From Lysobacteraceae bacterium NML08-0793 (GTDB taxonomy: Bacteria > Pseudomonadota > Gammaproteobacteria > Xanthomonadales > Xanthomonadaceae): 64,000 nt of DNA. The notes under the pieces are model-generated. The model saw only the letters and a list, made by a program, of their open reading frames with translations. It was not told the origin of the DNA and searched no databases. This document shows positions 17,993 through 26,102 of this stretch, one piece after another (position 1 is the first letter of the stretch; the number at the start of each line of letters is the position of its first letter). The stretch covers positions 62,001-126,000 of the forward strand of contig NWQR01000002.1 in the NCBI GenBank assembly GCA_002798275.1. Reading direction: 5' to 3'. The position numbers were made by a program, and so were the translations under genes.

Positions 17993-19672
17993 ATGTTGAC
18001 CCGACTTGCTATTTCCGATTTCGCCGTAGTGCAACAGGCCGAGCTGGCCTTTGACACCGGCATGACTGTCATTTCCGGCGAAACCGGCGCAGGCAAATCC
18101 CTGCTGGTGGATGCCTTGGGCTTTTTGTGCGGCCAGCGCGCCGATGCCAGCGTGGTGCGCCACGGCGCCGAACGCGCCGACCTCGCCGCCGAATTCAATC
18201 TGCAAGACACACCCGCAGCACACGCCTGGCTTGTCGAGCAGGAAATGGACGAGGACGATGGCCTGTGCCGTCTGCGCCGGGTGCTGCGCGCCGATGGCGG
18301 CTCCAAGGCTTGGATCAATGGCCGCATGGTGAGCGCCAGCCAACTGGCAGAATTGTCCGGCCTGCTTCTGGAAATCCACGGCCAGCATGCCCAGCAGGCA
18401 CTACTGGCACGCCCGGCGCAATTGGCACTGGTGGATCAGTACGGCGGCCATCAGGCACTGCTGGATGCGGTCGGCCAAGCCGCCCGTCACTGGCAGCAGC
18501 TCAAGCGCGAGCAGGAAAAGCTCAATAGCCAAGGCGATGTCAGCGAACGCTGCGAATATCTGCGCCACCAGCTAACCGAGCTGGAAGCAGAAGCACTGGA
18601 GCCTGATGCCATCGCCACACTGGAGGCCGAGCACCGTCGCCTCGCGCATGGTAGTGAACTTGCCGAGGCTCAAAGTCAGGCGCTGGCGCTGGTGGCAGAG
18701 AACGACGAATTCAATGCGCTGGCGCTGCTGCACCGCGCCCGCCATGCCCTAGCCGATGTCATCGAACATGACCCGCGTCTTGGGGAAATCGATGCGATGC
18801 TGGAATCGGCCAGCATCTCACTGGATGAAGCCGGTGATGCGCTGCGTCGCCTAGGGGATGCCGCCGAACTTGACCCGGCACATTTCGAAACGCTGGATGC
18901 GCGCTTGCAACGGCTGCACACCCTAGCTCGCAAACATCGCGTGGGCATGGACGAACTCATCGAAGTGCGCACCGCCATCACCCGCGAACTGGAACAGCTG
19001 GAAAACGCCAGCGCACGCCTTGCCGGTCTGGAAGCCGAAATCGAACAGGCGGCGACCATTTGGCAGAAAGCCGCAGCAAAGCTCACCGCTGCCCGTACAA
19101 GCGCCGCGACCACCTTGGCCGAAGCGGTGCTTACCATCATCCGCGAGCTGGGCATGGGCAAGGCGGATTTCCGCATTCAATGTATCGAACAAGAAACCGC
19201 AACTCCCGACCCGCAAGGCGCCGAACGGGTCGAGTTCATGATTGCCGCCAACCCCGGCCAGCCGCCCAAGCCATTGCGCAAAGTGGCATCTGGTGGCGAG
19301 CTTTCCCGCATTTCACTGGCGATTGAAGTGGCCAGCCGTGCCGCCGGCGGGGCGGCAACGATGATTTTTGACGAAGTGGATACCGGCATCAGCGGCGGCG
19401 TGGCCGAGGTCGTCGGACAGAAACTGCGTGCCTTGGGCAAGCATGTGCAGGTGATGTGCGTTACCCATCTGCCGCAAGTCGCCGCACAAGGGCACCAGCA
19501 ATGGCGGGTCAGCAAGGCCGGCGATGAAATGGTCACCATGAGTGCCGTCGAGCAACTGGACGAGGCCGGCCGCGTGGAAGAAATCGCCCGGCTCCTCGGC
19601 GGCGTCAATATCAGTGATGCCGTCCGCGCGGCCGCCCGCAGCCTGCTGCAAAGCGCCCAAGACGGGCTTTGA
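17993..19672 (+). CDS. recN: DNA repair protein RecN
   Basis: SMC-like ATPase for double-strand break repair, 559 residues. Walker A GETGAGKS is at residues 29-36. Two coiled-coil arms flank the middle, and the C-terminal half has the signature SGGELSRISLA, Walker B MIFDEVDTGISGG and the switch CVTHLPQVAA. The ATG at 17993 gives the standard N-terminus MLTRLAISDFAVV; a longer open frame upstream overlaps grpE and is not used. It diverges from grpE. Confidence 0.95.
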   Translation: MLTRLAISDFAVVQQAELAFDTGMTVISGETGAGKSLLVDALGFLCGQRADASVVRHGAERADLAAEFNLQDTPAAHAWLVEQEMDEDDGLCRLRRVLRADGGSKAWINGRMVSASQLAELSGLLLEIHGQHAQQALLARPAQLALVDQYGGHQALLDAVGQAARHWQQLKREQEKLNSQGDVSERCEYLRHQLTELEAEALEPDAIATLEAEHRRLAHGSELAEAQSQALALVAENDEFNALALLHRARHALADVIEHDPRLGEIDAMLESASISLDEAGDALRRLGDAAELDPAHFETLDARLQRLHTLARKHRVGMDELIEVRTAITRELEQLENASARLAGLEAEIEQAATIWQKAAAKLTAARTSAATTLAEAVLTIIRELGMGKADFRIQCIEQETATPDPQGAERVEFMIAANPGQPPKPLRKVASGGELSRISLAIEVASRAAGGAATMIFDEVDTGISGGVAEVVGQKLRALGKHVQVMCVTHLPQVAAQGHQQWRVSKAGDEMVTMSAVEQLDEAGRVEEIARLLGGVNISDAVRAAARSLLQSAQDGL

Positions 19673-19711
19673 GTCGCCTAGCCTGCTGCCTATCCGGCAG
19701 CGCAAGGCAGG

Positions 19712-19744
19712 GGCAAACCGCAGACAAACCCTGCCTGCGGTTGC
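19712..19744. terminator. Hairpin between convergent recN and fur
   Basis: GGCAAACCGCAG pairs with CTGCGGTTGCC with one bulged base around a 10-base loop. Flanking GCAG/CTGC repeats could extend the stem. There is little T tract, so it is assigned as a probable bidirectional terminator only. Confidence 0.45.
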
Positions 19745-19758
19745 CTGCCTGTCGTGGG

Positions 19759-20157
19759 TTACTTTTTGCGCACGTACAGCACCAGCGCGTGATCCTCAAT
19801 CACATAGCCGTGTTTGGCGGCGATTTCCTTTTGCAACTGCTCGATTTCGCGGCTTTCAAACTCGATGATTTTGCCGGTATCCAAATCCACCATGTGATCG
19901 TGGTGCTCACCCCGGTCAATCTCGTAAACCGCTTGGCCGCCTTCAAAATTATGCTTGAGCACAAGCCCGGCCGCCTCGAACTGGGTCAGCACGCGGTACA
20001 CCGTGGCCAAGCCGATTTCTTCGTTGTCGGCAATCAACTGGCGATAGATGTCTTCAGCCGTCAAGTGCTGTGGCCGAGCGTTTTCCAACAGGCTCAGGAT
20101 ACGCACACGCGGGTGGGTCACTTTGAGGCCGGCATTGCGGATATCGTCGTTGTCCAT
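19759..20157 (-). CDS. fur: Ferric uptake regulator Fur
   Basis: Fe(II)-dependent repressor of iron uptake, 132 residues. The winged-helix domain includes GLKVTHPRVRIL and the recognition region EIGLATVYRVLTQFEAAGLV. The metal-binding region is HHDHMVDLDTGKIIEF. The CxxC pair of enterobacterial Fur (LDCGK) is replaced (LDTGK), as in Pseudomonas-type Fur, so the structural zinc site differs. It diverges from bamE, with a Fur-box-like sequence between them. Confidence 0.95.
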   Translation of the reverse strand: MDNDDIRNAGLKVTHPRVRILSLLENARPQHLTAEDIYRQLIADNEEIGLATVYRVLTQFEAAGLVLKHNFEGGQAVYEIDRGEHHDHMVDLDTGKIIEFESREIEQLQKEIAAKHGYVIEDHALVLYVRKK

Positions 20158-20231
20158 TCGGATGTTTCAGTTTTGGCGAAAGAAAGTCAGCGGGAAGTTT
20201 GCCTCATCTGAACGTCAAGTGCAGCCCCTTT

Positions 20232-20248
20232 GCAGATGATTCTCAATC
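20232..20248. promoter_or_regulatory. Candidate Fur box between fur and bamE
   Basis: The sequence around GATGATTCTCAATC matches about 11 of 15 positions of GATAATNATTCTCATT-type Fur boxes. It would allow autoregulation of fur. The same ATTCTCAA half is found upstream of the iron ABC transporter (58851-58858). Confidence 0.35.
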
Positions 20249-20301
20249 TTGCCGCAGCATCGGTGTATCATCCCCCGGTCTTTACAGCCCCCGTTCTTCT
20301 C

Positions 20302-20706
20302 ATGCGCGTGACTGCTCCCCGGCTTGCCCTCATCGCCCTCATTGCCACCGCCACTGCCGGTTGCGGCGTGCTTTACAAGCAGCCCATCTATCAGGGCACC
20401 CTGATTGACCCGGCCAACGCCGAGCAATTGCAAGTAGGCATGAGCCGCCAGCAGGTTGCCAGCATGCTCGGCACTCCGTCGATTGCCGACCCGTTCCACC
20501 ACAATCGCTGGGATTACACCAGCAGCATCCGGCGTGGCCGCAGTGGCAAAACCGAGGTGAAAAACTTCGTGGTGTATTTCGACAACGATCAGGTTGTCCG
20601 CTGGGAAGGCGATTATTTCCCCAATCAGGATGCCGAACTTGCACGGCGTTCGGTGCGTGATTTCGGCCCCAATCTGCGCCGTGAGCGCAATCAGCGCGGC
20701 CGCTGA
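20302..20706 (+). CDS. bamE: Outer-membrane assembly lipoprotein BamE
   Basis: Small lipoprotein (134 residues) of the BAM complex that inserts beta-barrel proteins in the outer membrane; called OmlA or SmpA in older literature. The lipobox TATAGC places the lipidated Cys at residue 21. The SmpA/OmlA domain includes QGTLIDPANAEQLQVGMSR and MLGTPSIADPFHHNRWDY. The ATG at 20302 fits the signal peptide. A strong terminator follows the stop. Confidence 0.95.
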   Translation: MRVTAPRLALIALIATATAGCGVLYKQPIYQGTLIDPANAEQLQVGMSRQQVASMLGTPSIADPFHHNRWDYTSSIRRGRSGKTEVKNFVVYFDNDQVVRWEGDYFPNQDAELARRSVRDFGPNLRRERNQRGR

Positions 20707-20733
20707 TTCCAGCCATCCACCGATGCAAAGCCC

Positions 20734-20774
20734 GAAAAGGCGCTTCTGAAACATTCAGAGGCGCCTTTTCGTTA
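20734..20774. terminator. Bidirectional terminator between bamE and rnfH
   Basis: GAAAAGGCGC-T-TCTGA, loop AACAT, TCAGA-G-GCGCCTTTTC: a 15-bp stem with one G-T wobble. The A run on one side and the T run on the other make it active in both directions. Confidence 0.92.
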
Positions 20775-21068
20775 TTGATGCTGGCCGATTTCAGCGGGCT
20801 TCTTCTTGATTTGCGCGGCGGCCTCAGCACGCTTACGTCGGCTTTGTTTGGGATCGGCAACCAAGGCACGCAGAAGCTCCAGCCGGTCGCCTTCATGCAG
20901 CACGGTCGTATCGCTGGCGCGTTTGCCAAACACCGCCATCCCGGCCAGTGGAAACCCGGCAAGCAGGCCGGAAATGGCCGCCGCCTCGGCGGCGCAAATG
21001 CCGGGATTCACCTCCAATTCACGGCTTTCCACGCGCTCTGGCCATACCGCCAGCACTTCAATTTTCAT
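20772..21068 (-). CDS. rnfH: RnfH family protein
   Basis: A 98-residue ubiquitin-like RnfH (UPF0125) protein, recognised by the N-terminus MKIEVLAVWPERVESRELEV, the segment MAVFGKRASDTTVLHEGDRLELLRAL and the Lys/Arg-rich C-terminus. The family resembles an antitoxin-type partner of RatA but its role is unproven. It overlaps ratA by 4 bases (ATGA), a conserved pairing. Confidence 0.9.
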   Translation of the reverse strand: MKIEVLAVWPERVESRELEVNPGICAAEAAAISGLLAGFPLAGMAVFGKRASDTTVLHEGDRLELLRALVADPKQSRRKRAEAAAQIKKKPAEIGQHQ

Positions 21069-21499
21069 GCGGCCAGCGCCTTTGCCGCACGCACGAAATC
21101 ATCCACCATCCGGTCGGCCAGCCCCTGCATACCCAGCTTCAGCGCAGGTCCCAAGAGACTTGAGGCCGGCTCAAACTCCAGCATCAGCGATACCTTGCTG
21201 GCATCGGCAGACAGTGCCTTGAACTCCCAGCGCCCATGCAGGGATTTGAACGGCCCCTCGGCTAGTTGCATATCCATCCACTGCCCCGGTTGCATCCGGT
21301 TTTCGGTCATGAACCAAGTCTTGAAACCAGCCAGCCGGATATCCAGACGTGCGCGCATGCGGTTTTCTTCGCGTACCAACACCTCGGCCGACTGGCACCA
21401 GCCAAAACGCTGTGGATAGGCTTCCACATCCACTACCAATGCATACATTGCCTCGGCCGACTGTTTGACCAGGGCGCTGCGTTCAATCCGGTTGGCCAC
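21065..21499 (-). CDS. ratA: RatA-type START/SRPBCC domain protein
   Basis: A 144-residue START-like protein of the RatA/YfjG family, described in E. coli as binding 50S subunits; eukaryotic relatives (Coq10) bind ubiquinone. Motifs: SALVKQSAEAMYALVVDVE, YPQRFGWCQSAEVL and the C-terminal helix MQGLADRMVDDFVRAA. It is coupled to rnfH and divergent from smpB, the usual arrangement. Toxin activity should not be assumed. Confidence 0.9.
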   Translation of the reverse strand: MANRIERSALVKQSAEAMYALVVDVEAYPQRFGWCQSAEVLVREENRMRARLDIRLAGFKTWFMTENRMQPGQWMDMQLAEGPFKSLHGRWEFKALSADASKVSLMLEFEPASSLLGPALKLGMQGLADRMVDDFVRAAKALAA

Positions 21500-21547
21500 G
21501 CGATTTCCTCACTGCAATTTCCCGACTCATCGGCGACAATGGCCGCC

Positions 21548-22051
21548 ATGAGCAAGAATCAAAAGAACAAGGGCGCAAAGGATACGGCAAAGAACCCGAC
21601 CATCGCGCTCAACAAGCGCGCCAAACATGAATACCACCTGGAACAACGCTTCGAGGCCGGGCTTGCGCTGCAAGGCTGGGAATTGAAAGCAATCCGTGCC
21701 GGGCGCGCCAATATCGGTGAAAGCTACGCCCTCATCAAGGATGGCGAAATGTTTTTGTTTGGCGCACAAATCACACCGCTGATCCAAGCCTCTACGCATA
21801 TCCGCGCCGATGACCGGCGCAGCCGCAAACTGCTGCTGCATCGGCGTGAAATCGACAACCTGATTGGCCGGGTGCAGCGCGATGGCTACACCATCATCCC
21901 CACCGCGCTGTACTGGAAAGGCAACAAGGTGAAGGCGGAAATCGCGCTTGCCAAGGGCAAACAGGCACACGATAAGCGTGCCGCCAGCAAGGAACGGGAC
22001 TGGAACCGGGAAAAACAGCAGCTGATGCGCGCCCACAACAAATACGCCTGA
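21548..22051 (+). CDS. smpB: SsrA-binding protein SmpB
   Basis: tmRNA partner in trans-translation, 167 residues from this start. The OB-fold motifs NKRAKHEYHLEQRFEAG and ELKAIRAGRANIGESY are clear. The C-terminal basic tail (GKQAHDKRAASKERDW) reaches into the ribosomal A site. A second ATG three codons upstream (21539) is equally possible, and neither has an obvious ribosome-binding site. ssrA itself is not in the window. Confidence 0.95.
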   Translation: MSKNQKNKGAKDTAKNPTIALNKRAKHEYHLEQRFEAGLALQGWELKAIRAGRANIGESYALIKDGEMFLFGAQITPLIQASTHIRADDRRSRKLLLHRREIDNLIGRVQRDGYTIIPTALYWKGNKVKAEIALAKGKQAHDKRAASKERDWNREKQQLMRAHNKYA

Positions 22052-22085
22052 ACCTGCGCTTCAGCCTGTCGGGCAAAACCCAGCT

Positions 22086-23471
22086 ATGCTGCTGGCTTTT
22101 CGGATGATGACCGGCATGTCCCGCATTCTGCTTGCTTCAAGCCTTGCCGTTTTGCTTGCCACAGCACCCGCTGTCAAGGCGCGGCAAACGGCCAAACTCG
22201 ATAGTCAACTGGCAACCGAAACCTTCGATGCCGCCTGGCGACTGGTGGATGAAAGCCCGTATGCGGTGCGCCAACGCGGCATCGACTGGGATGCGGTCGC
22301 CCTGCGACATCGTCCGCTGGCCGCGCGTGCGCGCAGCATGAGCGCGCTGCGGCAGCAAATTCAGGCGATGCTGGATGAAATTGGCGAGTCGCACTTCAAT
22401 CTGATTCCCGGCGATGCGGTGGATATTGCCGATTCCAGTGAGCAGACGCCGCCATTGAGCGGCTACCGCGACAGCGGACTGGTGGCCGGCGTAGTGGAAG
22501 GCGAGCTTGCCGTGTTGCGGGTGGCCGAAGGCTCGCCGGCTGCCGCCCAAGGCATTCTTCCGGGCTGGCGGATTGAACGCATCAATGGCAGCGCAATGGC
22601 GCCACGGCTTGCGGAAATCGCCACACTCGAACCCAGAGCGCGGCGCACTGCGCTGATGTATTTCGAGTCTGCTATCGCAAGTCAATTGGAAACCCGCGCA
22701 CAGGCGCGCAAGCTTGTGCTGACATTGCGCGATGCGCAGAACCATCCGCACACGCTGGAGATCGTGCCTGCCCCGGCAGCCGGTGAACTGGTGGATATCC
22801 CACTTCTGCCGCCCGCCCTGTTTCAACTGCAACAACAGCGCCTTGCCCTGCCCGATGGCGGTTGCGTCGGCCTTATCCGCTTCAACCTCTGGGCACCAGC
22901 CTTGAGCCAGGCCTTTCCCAAGGCATTGGCCGAAGTCCGTGAGTGTCGCGCCATCGCCATCGACCTGCGCGACAACCCCGGCGGCGTCATCGGCACAGCA
23001 ATGGGCGTGGGGGGGTACCTAGTAACGACAGCCACCCCGCTTGGCTATTTCAGTGCCGGGGGCACGACCGCACGCCTGCCGGCTCTGCCGCGCCGGGTAA
23101 CGGATGATGGCAAGCCCTTTGCGCCTTATGAGGGCAAGCTCGCCATCTTGCTGAACGGGCGCTCGGCCAGCACGTCGGAAGTCTTTGCCTCCGGCATGCA
23201 GCAGGCCGGACGCGCCACCATCATCGGCACGCCCTCGGCCGGGATGGCGCTGCCTTCACTGATGAACACCCTGCCCAATGGCGATCGTCTGCTGTATGCC
23301 GTGGCCGACCTCACCGCCCCCAACGGGCAGCGACTGGAAGGTATCGGCATCACCCCGGACATCCCTGCACCCAACACTTTTGCAACATTGCATGCCGGGC
23401 ACGACGCTACACTTGAAGCATTACGTCAATGGCTGCAAGCCACCCCCACACTCACCAAGGAGAAGCCCTGA
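22086..23471 (+). CDS. Secreted S41-family peptidase-like protein
   Basis: A 461-residue exported protein with an N-terminal signal sequence (LLASSLAVLLATAPAVKA), a PDZ-like segment around residues 130-220 and a C-terminal S41 domain (AIDLRDNPGG, LLNGRSASTSEVFASG, GRATIIGTPSAG). The nucleophile is probably Ser362. In CtpA/Tsp enzymes the catalytic Lys lies 25 residues later; here that position is Met387, so the Ser-Lys dyad is not intact. ESHFNLIP near residue 103 could supply a His, as in tricorn-like S41 enzymes. The start is uncertain (ATGs at 22086, 22104, 22107, 22116). It overlaps the next gene as TGATG. Confidence 0.8.
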   Translation: MLLAFRMMTGMSRILLASSLAVLLATAPAVKARQTAKLDSQLATETFDAAWRLVDESPYAVRQRGIDWDAVALRHRPLAARARSMSALRQQIQAMLDEIGESHFNLIPGDAVDIADSSEQTPPLSGYRDSGLVAGVVEGELAVLRVAEGSPAAAQGILPGWRIERINGSAMAPRLAEIATLEPRARRTALMYFESAIASQLETRAQARKLVLTLRDAQNHPHTLEIVPAPAAGELVDIPLLPPALFQLQQQRLALPDGGCVGLIRFNLWAPALSQAFPKALAEVRECRAIAIDLRDNPGGVIGTAMGVGGYLVTTATPLGYFSAGGTTARLPALPRRVTDDGKPFAPYEGKLAILLNGRSASTSEVFASGMQQAGRATIIGTPSAGMALPSLMNTLPNGDRLLYAVADLTAPNGQRLEGIGITPDIPAPNTFATLHAGHDATLEALRQWLQATPTLTKEKP

Positions 23472-24244
23472 TGAAAACCCGCCTGTTGCGTCCTGCCCTG
23501 ATGACACTGGCCTTGCTTGCCGCCCTGCCGCTACTGGCGCAAACGCCCGCAGCCGCACCCCCAGCCAGCAGCAAGCCCGAGCCGCGCGCACTGGTGGATC
23601 GCCATATCAAGGCATTGGGGGGCGAAGAAGCCATCGGCAAAAGCCAAGACGGCACCTTGACCGGCAGCTTTGCAATGCCCGCGGTCGGGATCAACGCGCC
23701 GATGACCGTTTGGTTCAAAGGGCATGAAAAAATCGCCAGCAAAGTGGAATTGCCCGGCGTCGGCGCAATCCAGTCCGGCATTCTGGGTGAAACGGTATGG
23801 ATGATGGATCCGTTCCAAGGCCCGCGCCTGCTGGAAGGCAATGAACGCGCCCAGCAGCTGGAAAGCTATCACCCCGATGCCATCCGTCGCCTGCCGAGCT
23901 TTGTAAACGCAATGACCCTAGCCGGGGAGGCCGAATTTGATGGCAAACGCTGCCACAAGGTGGATATCCAATGGAAGTCCGGCCGCCAGAGCTGGGACTG
24001 CTATGCCATCGACGATGGTCTGCTGCTTGCCAGCGGTGGCAAAACCAATTCGCCCATGGGCGATATCGAAGTTACCACCGTCATCAAGCAATATGGCGAG
24101 CTTGCCGGGCTGAAAATGCCGGTGCACTCGGAAATGCAAATGATGGGGCAAAAACAGGTGCTGAAATTCACCGCCTTCGATCCTGCCCCGCCCAGCGATG
24201 AGGTCTTTGCCCTGCCTCCGGCCATCCAGGGGCTTCTGAAATAA
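23471..24244 (+). CDS. Secreted protein, partner of S41 gene
   Basis: A 257-residue periplasmic protein with signal peptide MKTRLLRPALMTLALLAALPLLA and a Pro/Ala linker. The mature domain starts RALVDRHIKALGGEEAIGK and continues with many beta strands, similar in style to LolA/outer-membrane-sorting folds often found next to or fused to exported peptidases. Start ATG 23471 overlaps the S41 stop by one base and has AAGGAGAAG upstream, so both proteins are coupled. Function unknown. Confidence 0.7.
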   Translation: MKTRLLRPALMTLALLAALPLLAQTPAAAPPASSKPEPRALVDRHIKALGGEEAIGKSQDGTLTGSFAMPAVGINAPMTVWFKGHEKIASKVELPGVGAIQSGILGETVWMMDPFQGPRLLEGNERAQQLESYHPDAIRRLPSFVNAMTLAGEAEFDGKRCHKVDIQWKSGRQSWDCYAIDDGLLLASGGKTNSPMGDIEVTTVIKQYGELAGLKMPVHSEMQMMGQKQVLKFTAFDPAPPSDEVFALPPAIQGLLK

Positions 24245-24272
24245 GCCCTTCCGGCAAACCCTTCTGGAACGA

Positions 24273-24300
24273 CAAAGCCCCCGAAAAATCGGGGGCTTTG
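24273..24300. terminator. Bidirectional terminator
   Basis: CAAAGCCCCC, loop GAAAAATC, GGGGGCTTTG: a 10-bp stem followed by TGATTTT. It lies between the convergent secreted-protein gene and the transglycosylase gene. Confidence 0.85.
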
Positions 24301-24404
24301 TGATTTTGTCCTGCAATGCTGCCACCCTTGCGGCAACCAACCTCATCCAGATAGGGCTGGGTTTGCCCGTGGTTCGAGCAACAAAGTGACGAGGTATCCA
24401 CCCA

Positions 24405-25985
24405 TCACTTTTTGCAGCTCACAAGTCGCAGGGTTTGCCCTGGCGAAATCGCATAGCGTGGGCCACGGATATGGTTGGCCGAGGCCAGTTGTTGCACCGA
24501 GCAATCATAGCGGCGGGCGATGGCATTCAAGGTTTCGCCGCGTGCCACGCGATGGCTGCGCGGGCGTTGTGCTTGGGCGCGTGCCGGTGCAGCGGGACGG
24601 CTGGGCGTTGTCGCCCGCGCGGTTGCCGGTGCCGGCGCGCTGGCCTGCGGTGCCGCAACATCGGTAGTCAACTCACCCACACGCACTTCGCCCACCGGCG
24701 CAGTGCTGCCGCGCACCAAGGCACTGCTGACACTGCTCGCCATCAACTGACGGGCGGTTTCGGCACGCTTGCCGCTAACGCAATAGCGGTTGTAGAGCGA
24801 GGCGATAGTATTGGTAACGGTCAGCATGGTGCCCTCGGGCAGCGGATCATTGATGCGATAGCGCGGGTTGAGATTGCGCAGTGCACGCTGATAGCCATTG
24901 CTGCCACGGGCATTGCCAAGACAAATGGTCAGCTCATTGATGCTGCTGGCACGCTTGAGCTGGATTTGCGATACCCGCCCTGCGCCCCAGGTACGCGGAA
25001 AACGCAGACCGTATTCGGCCGGATGCAAATACAGCCATGCCGCGGCAATCACCATCGGCACATAGTCGCGAGTTTCTTGCGGAAACTGGTTATAGACACT
25101 GATATCCCAGAAACTACGCCCACCGTTTTGGTTGTAGATGCGCAAGGCACGGCCTTCACCGCCGTTATAGGCTGCCAGCGACATTTCGATATTGCTGTCG
25201 AGCTGGGCATAGCGCTCCTGAAGATAGGCCGCTGCGGCTTCTGCCGACATGCGCGCATCAAAGCGGGTATCAAAGCCGGTGCCATCCGGCCCCAGACCAA
25301 AACGGCGTCCGGTCGCTGGCATGAATTGCAACGGCCCGCTGGCGCCGGCGCGCGAGCTGACATGCACCTTGCCGTTGGACTCTTTGGCCATGATGCCAAA
25401 CAACAGCGCCTCGGGCAGGCCGGCACGCTGGAAGGCGGGTGCCATATGTGGGCGCAGGTACTGGTAATTGACATAGCTTTCCATCAGCGCCGGGCGCATA
25501 TCAGTCAGCCAGCGGCGAATGCCCTCCTGTACCGCAGGATTGAATTGCACCATCTGCACAAAGCGCTTGTTGCGCTCATCCAGCAAGGCATCGGCAGTGG
25601 CGGCAGTGGGCACCGATTGGCCGGTGAAGTTGATCGGATCTTCATCCTCATCGCCTTCGTCCAGTTCATCGCGGCCTGCCAACTGCGGCGCGTCCGCAGC
25701 CTTGGGTTGCAGCATGCGCCGATATACCGGGGTCAGGGATTGCACTTGGCAGCCGCGCACATTGCTGCACTGGGCAATCAGCTTTTCCATCTCGGTCAAG
25801 GCCGCATCCTGCTGCTCGGCCTCCTCGGCCGCGGCAAAACGCGCTTCGATGGCTTGCGCCTGATCCAAAATCTGCTGCACGGCGCGCGGCACGCGCTGCG
25901 CCTGAGTTTGAGCCGGTGCGCATACCAGCAGCGAGGCCATCAGGCCAAGAGAAAAATGAACGATTTTTTGCCGTGTAAAAGCCAT
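24405..25985 (-). CDS. MltD-like lytic transglycosylase with LysM
   Basis: Periplasmic peptidoglycan lytic transglycosylase, 526 residues. The signal peptide (to about ALAQTQAQ-type sequence near residue 29) is followed by a charged helical region. The SLT domain comes next, with the catalytic Glu in IMAKESNGK, then SGPLQFMPATGRRFG and the AAYNGGEG motif. An Ala/Pro-rich linker leads to a C-terminal LysM repeat (HRVARGETLNAIARRYDC) that binds glycan. Only one LysM is evident, whereas E. coli MltD has two. No lipobox is seen, so it may be soluble. Confidence 0.88.
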   Translation of the reverse strand: MAFTRQKIVHFSLGLMASLLVCAPAQTQAQRVPRAVQQILDQAQAIEARFAAAEEAEQQDAALTEMEKLIAQCSNVRGCQVQSLTPVYRRMLQPKAADAPQLAGRDELDEGDEDEDPINFTGQSVPTAATADALLDERNKRFVQMVQFNPAVQEGIRRWLTDMRPALMESYVNYQYLRPHMAPAFQRAGLPEALLFGIMAKESNGKVHVSSRAGASGPLQFMPATGRRFGLGPDGTGFDTRFDARMSAEAAAAYLQERYAQLDSNIEMSLAAYNGGEGRALRIYNQNGGRSFWDISVYNQFPQETRDYVPMVIAAAWLYLHPAEYGLRFPRTWGAGRVSQIQLKRASSINELTICLGNARGSNGYQRALRNLNPRYRINDPLPEGTMLTVTNTIASLYNRYCVSGKRAETARQLMASSVSSALVRGSTAPVGEVRVGELTTDVAAPQASAPAPATARATTPSRPAAPARAQAQRPRSHRVARGETLNAIARRYDCSVQQLASANHIRGPRYAISPGQTLRLVSCKK

Positions 25986-26102
25986 TACGTTGTCACAAAC
26001 CCGAAAAAGGCAGGCAGGTTAACCGCGCAGGAAGCCGCCGACAAGGCGCACAACCTAGCATTGCCGAATAAAATCAGCGCCGTTCAGTCTATGGAAACCC
26101 AT

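Noticed and set aside
20772-21499. ratA-rnfH as a toxin-antitoxin system
   Set aside because: The pair is a conserved housekeeping arrangement beside smpB; nothing in the sequence supports toxin activity.
24435-26102. Upstream extension of the DUF853 reading frame
   Set aside because: The extension is antisense to the MltD-like gene; family resemblance begins only at the ATG near 26091-26103.
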